Shown here one piece after another: positions 46,051-52,468 of a stretch of DNA of 64,000 nucleotides (positions within the stretch are counted from its first letter, which is position 1; every line of letters starts with the position of its first letter). A program made the position numbers and the translations under genes. The stretch is from Richelia sp. UBA3308 (GTDB taxonomy: Bacteria; Cyanobacteriota; Cyanobacteriia; Cyanobacteriales; Nostocaceae): contig DESS01000316.1 in the NCBI GenBank assembly GCA_002361335.1, forward strand, positions 30,274 through 94,273, read 5' to 3'. A model generated the notes under the pieces. It worked only from the letters and a program-made list of their open reading frames with translations, ran no database searches and had not been told where the DNA came from.

Positions 46051-46470
46051 TTACTCAGCAGGATACAAAAAAGCGTATTCTTCAATTAAATTAATTACCG
46101 CATTAGTTGCAAAAGCATCGGTATCTTGATAGATATCCATTTGATTATCGAGTAAGCCACGCTTATGGGCATCCAGAGCAATCGCTTTTATTTCCTGCTT
46201 AATCTTATTGCGATTTAGTCGGATATCTTCAGTTAAGAAATTTTTATAGAATAATTTACCTTCCTCGCCAAAAATATCGGCACTTAAATTAAAAAAAGCA
46301 GTAAGAATTATATTCTCAAGTAATGAAGCATTTTCCTTCTCAGGACATAAATAACCTAATTCAAGCTTGAAGGGGTAAAGTCTTTTTTGAAGCGCAGATA
46401 TTTGAAATTTACAACTATTCAAAATACATTGTAAATAGGTTTCAGGAAGCAAATGTATAGTTTTAGACAT
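46051..46470 (-). CDS. Hypothetical protein
   Basis: 139 residues, mainly helical: KTIHLLPETYLQCILNSCKF, LFYKNFLTEDIRLNRNKIKQ, AVINLIEEYAFLYPAE. No family recognised. Starts 7 bp after the stop of the GIY-YIG gene, so the two are almost certainly one transcription unit. Confidence 0.6.
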   Translation of the reverse strand: MSKTIHLLPETYLQCILNSCKFQISALQKRLYPFKLELGYLCPEKENASLLENIILTAFFNLSADIFGEEGKLFYKNFLTEDIRLNRNKIKQEIKAIALDAHKRGLLDNQMDIYQDTDAFATNAVINLIEEYAFLYPAE

Positions 46471-46477
46471 TGTTTCT

Positions 46478-47038
46478 CTAGTCGGCTTTTTTTTTTAAGG
46501 ATAGCTCTTGACCTATTAAAAAATCATAATTTAGTTGGAACCAAGAATACTCTTCTGATTTTTCGTTTTCAACCGTATTAGTTAGCAAGCTAATAATTTT
46601 ATAAGTATGGTAGTTGGCTAGATTTTTGGCGCAGAAAAGTGTTTCTTGAATACTTTCATCGTTCATTGCTTCGATAAGCATCGAAACCTTCTTATCCGGA
46701 AGATCGAACCATTCCCCTCTGGCTCGATGTTTCTCAAACATCTTATGTAGTTCGGTTTCTACTTTTTTGGGTGAATGGCATTCTACTGAATGCCGTTCCA
46801 CTATCTCAAATGGCTGCTGTGGGGTTCCTATTCTGCGAATTCGATCTCGAACGCTTCTTTTTGTTTGTCCGATCTTATAGCGACGACTGCCAACCGCGTG
46901 TAATAAGTAAACGATGCCGATGTCATCACTATTGCTTGATTTACTATTGCTTAATTCACTATCGCTTAATTCACTATCGCTTGATTCCATAAGACTTTCA
47001 ATGCATCCCTGGGAGAATGCTACCGAATAACGGTACAC
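46478..47038 (-). CDS. GIY-YIG (T5orf172/MUG113-like) protein
   Basis: 186 residues (170 from the alternative ATG at 46990). The core IGIVYLLHAVGSRRYKIGQT, then RIRRIGTPQQPFEIV, VETELHKMFEKHRARGEWFD is the T5orf172 version of the GIY-YIG nuclease fold, common in phages and plasmids. The N-terminus is a simple Ser/Asp/Glu repeat (SDSELSDSELSNSKSSNSDD) encoded by a short DNA repeat and varies easily. First gene of a two-gene unit at the right end of element B. Confidence 0.78.
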   Translation of the reverse strand: MYRYSVAFSQGCIESLMESSDSELSDSELSNSKSSNSDDIGIVYLLHAVGSRRYKIGQTKRSVRDRIRRIGTPQQPFEIVERHSVECHSPKKVETELHKMFEKHRARGEWFDLPDKKVSMLIEAMNDESIQETLFCAKNLANYHTYKIISLLTNTVENEKSEEYSWFQLNYDFLIGQELSLKKKAD

Positions 47039-47184
47039 CCCTTAAAAGTCCTATAGACAGCTTATAAACCGTCTACAAAAACAGTTTACTTATTCCTTAA
47101 GTAAGGATTCAATTAACATTAAAGGGATCGAAAAAAAGTTAGGTTTTGTTGGTTACTAAAACGTTTTAGCAACTTAAAGTAACC

Positions 47185-47198
47185 CTGTTAATAGTACC
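47185..47198 (-). repeat. Right inverted arm of element B attachment site
   Basis: CTGTTAATAGTACC, the reverse complement of 30828-30841, 9 bp inside the right CCAGACC core. Confidence 0.75.
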
Positions 47199-47207
47199 TC
47201 ACCCTCA

Positions 47208-47766
47208 CCAGACCACTGAGCGACTACGCGCAAGCCGATTTCTTCTAAGAGGATGCGGCTAGACCAAGCATCACCACCGATGTTGTAGTCACCAATGATT
47301 GCGACATCGTAAGGACCTTGTTCGTAATCAAGAGTATTTTCTTTAGCAGCTTTATCAGCTTTAGGGAATACCCAGTCACGAATAGCATCGTTAGCAATGT
47401 GGTGTCCTAAAGACTGAGATACACCACGGAAACCTTCACAACGAACGGGGATGCAGGGCTTACCTGTGTCCTTAGACGCTTTCTTAGCAACAGCTTCGAT
47501 GTCATCTCCAATCAAACCAATGGGACACTCAGACTGAACTGAAATACCATTGTTCAAAGGAAATAGTTCTTCAATTTCCTGAATCATTTTGGTGAGTTTT
47601 TTATCGCCACCAAATACAACGTCTCTTTCTTGGAAATCGGAAGTGAAGTGCATTGTACCGAAGGTGTCAATACCAGTGGTTCCGATATAGTAGTTACGAC
47701 GACCAGACCAAGACCAGTAACCGCAACCTACAGGACCGTGGCTAATGTGAATCATGTCCTTAATCG
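47208..47766 (-). CDS. nifD: nifD segment 2, with P-cluster Cys and GGDAW region
   Basis: Reads [78 protein letters not shown] and [20 protein letters not shown] up to VVAQWSG. The Cys in [12 protein letters not shown] is a P-cluster ligand (Cys154 in Azotobacter numbering). Bounded by element A (core 47760-47766) and element B (core 47208-47214); unique part 545 nt. The in-frame ATG at 47753-47755 is internal (KDMIH). Without excision the frame runs eight codons into element B (EVLLTGLL) and stops. Confidence 0.96.
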
Positions 47767-48000
47767 TTATATTATCTAAAAGCGAAAAATTTTATATAAA
47801 AGTATTTTCACAAACCTTCCTAAGAAGATAACCTGAATTTACCCTAATAGTAATGCCTTTTAAAATTGAAAAACTAAATCAAATTAATAACTGTACTTAA
47901 CTTAGATGAATCCTAAATCTACCCTAAAGTCAACGACTCCTGGGTTTAAGTCGGGGGCTTCGGTCCGGAAGCCCTAGTTGATCAGACTTAGTAGGTTTGG
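47767..48000. other. Distal non-coding end of element A
   Basis: CCTAAA pairs with 11-bp spacing at 47912/47923 and a weaker CCT.A pair at 47832/47843. A GGGGGCTTCGGTCCGGAAGCCC hairpin (47953-47974) lies 27 bp past the recombinase stop and may end its transcript. Confidence 0.55.
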
Positions 48001-49386
48001 TTAAGATGAAATTTGCTGAAATTTATCCAATTCAAATTTAAGATGCTGATTTTCTGTCTTCAACCGGATAATTTCAGCTTCTAGCTCCTGATTTGATTTT
48101 TTATTAATTGAAGATTTCATGACTTTCTTACGATTTTCTAAAGAAAACCATCGCTGATATACTTTAGTATGCATTTCTACAGAATGTCCTAAATTGTCTG
48201 CTGATGCTTTGATTGGTAAACCTTGGATATGGGCTCGAATTGCACAAGCGTGTCTTAAATCGTAAGGTTCAAAGGGTAAATTTAGAATCCGCCTAAACCA
48301 GCGAGCATTAGTTTGAACTAAGTTTGATAGCTGGTGAAAGCTATTTATTTGTGCTACTTTTTCTTTTAATAAATAAATAACTTCCGAATTTTTTAATTCA
48401 AATAATTCCACCCATTCAGGTACAAAAGGTAAAACTTCTCTGTAACCAGTTTTATTTGACTTATGAACTTTCCAAATATCGTCAGTATTTTCATCACTTA
48501 AAAACCATTCTAAATCCGGTTGATTAAATACCTCACGGGGTCTTAAACCATAGGTAGCAATTAGTCCAAATACTAATCTATGTAGCTTCCAAGAGTTTCT
48601 ATAGTCTTTTCTTATTCTGGTATTTTCGCCTTTTTTTTTGTATTTTTTGAAGGCTTCTATAATTTCTATATCTGAAGGGATGTACCGATCATTAGGAACT
48701 ACAGGTAACTTTAAATTTTTCAAATCTACTTCAATTTCATGAATTTTAGAAAATACCCTGGCTACTCGAATTGCTTGGTCGCGAGAACTAGGAGAAGTGA
48801 TATTTTTAATAATTTTAATAATGTTTTCACTAGTAACTGGTAAATCTGATTCAAAGTATTGTTTATATCGTTTATGTAAATGCCAAAAACTATGCTCGCT
48901 TTTAATTGTTTTTTTTCGAGTAGTAAAATATTCTGTTTCTAATGTTTCTAGTATTTCCTTAAAAGTCTTTACTTGCTTCTGTAGTGCCTTTTGTCCCAAG
49001 TACTTATCATTCCATTCAAAACAATTTCTAGCAATGAGTTTACCTAATTCATAAGCTTCTTCTTCTGCTGTTTTTAAACCATTGAAATTCCCTGGAATCC
49101 CTAAAGAAATAAAATATTGTTTTTTACTTCTCCCGGATTTATTTGTATCGCCTGGTTTTAAGGGAAGAGTAGCTCTTAATTGTAGAGTATTTCCAACTTT
49201 CTTAATACTTACCTTAGTATTACTAGCTTTAAGTCTGGCATTTATATCTGTAAGCTTTTCCTCAATTTTTTGCTCCATATACTCTTGCGTCGCCTTTACT
49301 TGATGTTGTGTACCCATATAGCTTCCATCTGTACTTGCTGGAACTTCAAAGTCTGTAAAGAAATCTTCTTGATGCACCTGATTCAT
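48001..49386 (-). CDS. Tyrosine recombinase of nifD element A (XisA/XisC-like)
   Basis: 461 residues. YGLRPREV, SNKTGYREV, PYDLRHACAIRAHIQ with Tyr for the first His, DNLGHSV, and nucleophile in HTKVYQRWF. Conserved N-terminal block (SLGIPGNFNGLKTAEE); coiled-coil C-terminus (EAEIIRLKTENQHLKFEL). Predicted to excise element A at TTAATCG. It is in the sense direction of nifHD, so transcription from the nifH side could read into it. Confidence 0.92.
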   Translation of the reverse strand: MNQVHQEDFFTDFEVPASTDGSYMGTQHQVKATQEYMEQKIEEKLTDINARLKASNTKVSIKKVGNTLQLRATLPLKPGDTNKSGRSKKQYFISLGIPGNFNGLKTAEEEAYELGKLIARNCFEWNDKYLGQKALQKQVKTFKEILETLETEYFTTRKKTIKSEHSFWHLHKRYKQYFESDLPVTSENIIKIIKNITSPSSRDQAIRVARVFSKIHEIEVDLKNLKLPVVPNDRYIPSDIEIIEAFKKYKKKGENTRIRKDYRNSWKLHRLVFGLIATYGLRPREVFNQPDLEWFLSDENTDDIWKVHKSNKTGYREVLPFVPEWVELFELKNSEVIYLLKEKVAQINSFHQLSNLVQTNARWFRRILNLPFEPYDLRHACAIRAHIQGLPIKASADNLGHSVEMHTKVYQRWFSLENRKKVMKSSINKKSNQELEAEIIRLKTENQHLKFELDKFQQISS

Positions 49387-49387
49387 A

Positions 49388-49405
49388 CCCTAAATATGCC
49401 CTAAA
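49388..49405 (-). promoter_or_regulatory. 11-bp-spaced repeat upstream of recombinase A
   Basis: CCCTAAA at 49388 and 49399, starting one base upstream of the recombinase ATG. TTGTTCACTAA/TTGTTCACTAT lies at about 49445-49464 further upstream, again with an 11-bp period. Matching CCTAAA pairs at the other element end (47912/47923). Candidate arm-type sites. Confidence 0.62.
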
Positions 49406-49507
49406 AAATAACTGCTTAGTGCGAACATCTTGCTTAGCAAAAATTGTTCACTAATTGTTCACTATAAACAGTTTAGGGTATATATACTCTAAAGATAAAA
49501 CATATTT

Positions 49508-49740
49508 TTAATCGGACCCCAAACCACACCCTTGGAACCTGCATATGCACAACCACGAGCGGTCATTACACCAGGAAGAGACTTGATGTTGGATTTAACA
49601 CCGCAATCACTCTTACCTTCTTCGTGAACATTGAGGTGCTTAGCACGTCTTTTCTTTGCTTTTTCAGGATAAACTTCTAAAATTTCGTTAACTAGCTGTT
49701 TTCTTTCTTCAACGATGCTCTTCTTGTCTGCGGGTGACAT
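49508..49740 (-). CDS. nifD: nifD segment 1 (N-terminus), with P-cluster Cys
   Basis: Begins [20 protein letters not shown], then [20 protein letters not shown], and [20 protein letters not shown], where element A interrupts after PIK. The Cys in [10 protein letters not shown] is a P-cluster ligand (Cys88 in Azotobacter numbering). ATG 49738-49740 with a weak AGAAAG upstream. Joining all five segments gives exactly 1500 nt. It follows nifH by 140 bp. Confidence 0.96.
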
Positions 49741-49812
49741 AAACTTTCTGCCTTTTTTACTACTGGTAACTACTTGGGATTCCGAGATGTGTAAGAGTTG
49801 ATTACAGTATTT

Positions 49813-49872
49813 AGTAGAAGGTAAAGGATAAAAGGTAAGATATATTGTTTTACCTTTACCTTTACCTAAAAC
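49813..49872 (-). promoter_or_regulatory. nifH-nifD intergenic hairpin of heptamer-like repeats
   Basis: GGTAAAGGATAAAAGGTAAG (about 49820) and the inverted TTACCTTTACCTTTACCT (about 49851) form a long imperfect stem between nifH and nifD. Such intergenic stems can stabilise or attenuate the abundant nifH message; here that is inferred. Confidence 0.5.
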
Positions 49873-49880
49873 ATCACTTA

Positions 49881-50006
49881 TTACTTAGCAGCAGTAGCTT
49901 CTGCTTCTGCTTGGGTTTGACCAATGATGTCTTTGTGCTTGGAATCGTCATCCAAGATACCGAACTCAACGAGGAGTGCTTCTAATTCATCCATTTCTAA
50001 AGGTGT
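49881..50006 (-). CDS. nifH: nifH segment (C-terminal 41 residues), nitrogenase Fe protein
   Basis: Reads [20 protein letters not shown], then [21 protein letters not shown] and stop TAA (49881-49883). This is the typical NifH C-terminus. Upstream codons (YLVYC) are not NifH, so the gene is interrupted at about codon position TP. The remaining ~250 residues, including the P-loop and Fe4S4 cysteines, are not in the window. Confidence 0.88.
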   Translation of the reverse strand, partial: TPLEMDELEALLVEFGILDDDSKHKDIIGQTQAEAEATAAK

Positions 50007-50408
50007 ACAGTATACAAGGTAAGTTTTTGGTCAAGTAACGGTGATCCTAGGCGTAATAAATATTATTTGATGATAGTAAAGTTGGAATATATAGCGATTT
50101 TTACACTTTGTTAAATATTTCTCTTGTGATACGGAATACCCCGTAATCACTTACCAACAAGCGGCGGTATTACTGACTCAACTAAAACCGCTATAAATTA
50201 TTTAGATATTATTGATAGGAGCAATTTAATTATCAATTTATAATTGAGTTGATTTTGCAGGAAATTATTGATCTATTCAGAAAAATTTACTCTAAATTAG
50301 AGAATATTAATTTTAAAAAAAACTTCAATTTTGTATGTAGTGCTGCTAGATTTTGACAAAAAATCTTGGTTAAATAATTGTGAATATTCCTCCAAGATAA
50401 ATTTTGTG
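50007..50408. other. Non-coding left end of element I
   Basis: Imperfect hairpin around GATACGGAATACCCCGTAATC (50130-50150). The ~80 bp before the first FHA gene are duplicated before the second one (51885-51952), including TTGTATGTA and the shared ATTGTGAAT.TTC.TCCAA.ATAAA.TTTGTG leader. No gene. Confidence 0.5.
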
Positions 50409-50915
50409 ATGTACAAAATAACTCTGGAATGGATTGAGGAGGGTGGTACACGTTCCCAAACTATTTCTAATGAAGATAATACTAGGGAAGTAGGTAAAAT
50501 TTTCATTGGCAGGGATGAAAATCAATGCGATATTGTTTTACCTAGTAGTGAGAAAACTGTTTCTCGTTTACACGTTGTGATATTTTACGATTCTCATCGC
50601 CAAGGTTGGTGTCTAAAAAATTTAACTGGTAATAGATCCTCACCTAATCCAGCGATAGTTAATGGAAAAATAATTATTTTAGAGGAGGTTTTACTTTCTG
50701 TTGGAAGCTTAATTCAATTAGGTAGAATTACTATAGTCGTTAAACAAATTGAAGGCAATAAAAGTCAATATCAATATGGAATTAGATGTGTTAACGGTCA
50801 TCTACTTCCTTATGATTTTATAGGAGATTTTTGTCCTCATTGCGGATATTCTTTGCAAGCCAGTGAAACCATTTATCTATCTCCTGAAGACCAAGATATT
50901 CCTCCTGAAAACTAA
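50409..50915 (+). CDS. FHA domain protein with C-terminal zinc-ribbon-like motif
   Basis: 168 residues from ATG 50409 (MYKITLEWIEEGGTRSQTIS). The start is chosen by alignment with the paralogue at 51953; the frame is open upstream to 50331. FHA core: IFIGRDENQCDIVLPSSEKTVSRLHVVI, with the Gly-Arg and Ser-Arg-x-His residues that bind phosphothreonine. The C-terminus GHLLPYDFIGDFCPHCGYSL keeps one CxxC and a degenerate first half (CVNGH). First of a duplicated pair with the next gene. Confidence 0.82.
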   Translation: MYKITLEWIEEGGTRSQTISNEDNTREVGKIFIGRDENQCDIVLPSSEKTVSRLHVVIFYDSHRQGWCLKNLTGNRSSPNPAIVNGKIIILEEVLLSVGSLIQLGRITIVVKQIEGNKSQYQYGIRCVNGHLLPYDFIGDFCPHCGYSLQASETIYLSPEDQDIPPEN

Positions 50916-50939
50916 AATATTTAATATATAACTATAAGT

Positions 50940-51311
50940 ATGTATATACAACTGACTTGGAAAGACCCTGGTAATTTAGAATTACAGCAGAAAGATTTTT
51001 CTTTGCCTTTAGGCATTGGTCGAGAATTTGCAACAATGCCCTATAGATATGAAGACCAATCGCTATCAAAAATCGCATTTAATAGTAGAAAAATATCAGC
51101 TTTTCATGCTGTAATTCATATCGTTAGCGGTCAGTTAATTATCACTGATATGAGTACTAATGGTACGATTATTAATGGTAAATTATTGCATAAATCTAGT
51201 CAACCACTTTACAGTGGAGATGTTTTAAAAATAGAACCTTATGAGATAACTGTAATTGTTTTAAATGAAGATGGGGGTACGGAGGTTTTGAATCTACCTC
51301 TAGATGTTTAA
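50940..51311 (+). CDS. Stand-alone FHA domain protein
   Basis: 123 residues, one FHA domain: LPLGIGREFATMP, KISAFHAVIHI, DMSTNGTIING. It corresponds to the first ~120 residues of the FHA-flavoprotein at 52469 but lacks any enzyme domain. It lies 24 bp after the preceding FHA-zinc gene, in one operon. Probably a phosphopeptide-binding adaptor. Confidence 0.82.
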   Translation: MYIQLTWKDPGNLELQQKDFSLPLGIGREFATMPYRYEDQSLSKIAFNSRKISAFHAVIHIVSGQLIITDMSTNGTIINGKLLHKSSQPLYSGDVLKIEPYEITVIVLNEDGGTEVLNLPLDV

Positions 51312-51952
51312 ATCCTAAAACTCGAAATTCTATTCAGAATTGGGTTGAAGAAATAGATTTGGCTGCCTGAATTGGAGATTTGGTAGTTTTACCTGGGTAA
51401 GCCATATTATATTCATGGCGTAATATCATGTCCGGTTAAACAGTTATCATATTTGATCTGAGTAATGAGTAATAAGTAATGAGTAATGAGTATTCATGAA
51501 TAGTAGATAATAAACGCTATTTTTTTCAATAGGGTTATATAGTAAGTAATTAGCCGAACTTGATGTAAATAAAACATATAAAATTGCACTTTTCAGTATT
51601 GACAATATTCTGTAGGTAAGTTGTTTATAATTTCAGGATAAAACAAAGATTGTATTCTATTTCTGAATGAAGCAGAATTTTTCGTTAATAATTTAAATCA
51701 TGAATATTATTCAATCAAATTTTATTTGATTATTCTTTTGAAATAATTTATAGCTTTAATTAAGTTTGGTAAAGAATTGATATATTGTTAAAAATTGATT
51801 AAAAATAATTACTTGTAAAGAATATTTTTGTCTAAATTCAAGAATATATATTTTTTTTGCTTAAAAATTGATTTTTGTATGTATTTAAGCTAGGTTTTAT
51901 CTAAAAATCTTGCTTAAATGATTGTGAATGTTCTTCCAACATAAACTTTGTG
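51312..51952. other. Intergenic with MITE copy and duplicated leader
   Basis: Holds the inverted family 1 MITE (51421-51568), then AT-rich DNA and, at about 51880-51952, a copy of the leader that precedes the first FHA gene. Confidence 0.6.
51421..51568 (-). repeat. MITE-like repeat, family 1, inverted copy
   Basis: Reverse complement of the unit at 8837-8966: starts TAATATCATGTCCGGTTAA and ends GTAATTAGCCGAACTTGAT. Slightly longer because of AGTAATG heptamer expansion inside. It separates the two FHA modules. Confidence 0.75.
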
Positions 51953-52444
51953 ATGTACAAAATAACCCTGGAATGGACTGAGGAGGGTCGTACACGTTCT
52001 CAAACTATTTCAGATACAGATAATACTCAAGAAGTAGGTAAGATTTTCATTGGTAGAGATGAAAAAAAATGCGATATTGTTTTACCTGTTGGTGAGAAAA
52101 CCATTTCTCGCTTGCACGTAGTAATATTTTATGATTTTGAGCAAAATTGCTTTTTTCTCAAAAATTTAACATCTGACCGACCCCAACCGAATAGAGTAAT
52201 TGTTGATGGAAAAACAATTATTTCTCAACAGACCAATATTTCTTTAGAAAGCGTAATTCAATTAGGTACAATTTCTCTAAGAATTACACAGCTTGAGATT
52301 ATTCAATCCCAAGAATCATACGGGGTTGAATGTCCAAATTGTCATCGTCACATTCCTTTCGACTATCTCGGAGATTTTTGTCCCTATTGCGGGTTTTCTT
52401 TGCAAGCAGGTAGAACTACTTTTGGTACACCTGACCAGAACTAA
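51953..52444 (+). CDS. FHA domain protein with full zinc ribbon (paralogue)
   Basis: 163 residues. MYKITLEWTEEGRTRSQTIS, FHA core IFIGRDEKKCDIVLPVGEKT, then SRLHVVIF, and a complete CPNCHRHIPFDYLGDFCPYCG zinc ribbon. Duplicate of the gene at 50409. It lies 24 bp before the FHA-flavoprotein, the same spacing as in the first module. Substrate-recognition or scaffold role inferred from the FHA domain. Confidence 0.83.
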   Translation: MYKITLEWTEEGRTRSQTISDTDNTQEVGKIFIGRDEKKCDIVLPVGEKTISRLHVVIFYDFEQNCFFLKNLTSDRPQPNRVIVDGKTIISQQTNISLESVIQLGTISLRITQLEIIQSQESYGVECPNCHRHIPFDYLGDFCPYCGFSLQAGRTTFGTPDQN

Positions 52445-52468
52445 TATATTTACTAAATAATCACAATT

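Larger units (their letters stand above)
30811..47214 (+). mobile_element. Element B in nifD, 16.4 kb, serine-recombinase element
   Basis: Bounded by direct repeats CCAGACC at 30811-30817 and 47208-47214. Removal restores [13 protein letters not shown] in frame. Just inside each end lies one arm of an inverted repeat (GGTACTATTAACAG at 30828-30841; its complement at 47185-47198), so the excised circle would carry a palindromic attP around CCAGACC. Cargo: XisF-like recombinase, primase-helicase, small DNA-binding proteins, membrane proteins, Uma2 nuclease, CHAT-NB-ARC-TPR protein and GIY-YIG protein. It looks like a decayed plasmid or phage. Confidence 0.93.
47760..49514 (-). mobile_element. 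Element A in nifD, 1748 bp, single-recombinase
   Basis: Bounded by direct repeats TTAATCG at 47760-47766 and 49508-49514, in the wider match CATRTYYTTAATCG. Removal restores [15 protein letters not shown] in frame. The recombinase is on the minus strand, codirectional with nifD, unlike all other elements here. CCTAAA motifs with 11-bp spacing lie before the gene (49388/49399) and at the far end (47912/47923). Confidence 0.93.

Noticed and set aside
47953..47974. GC-rich hairpin as a tRNA or riboswitch
   Set aside because: Only a single short stem with no cloverleaf or conserved aptamer features; at most a transcript end.
12218..49740. Treating the split nifD and nifK as pseudogenes
   Set aside because: All junctions have matching direct repeats and the joined frames are exact (1500 nt; 468 nt in phase), with all cofactor ligands in the covered parts intact, which decay would not produce.
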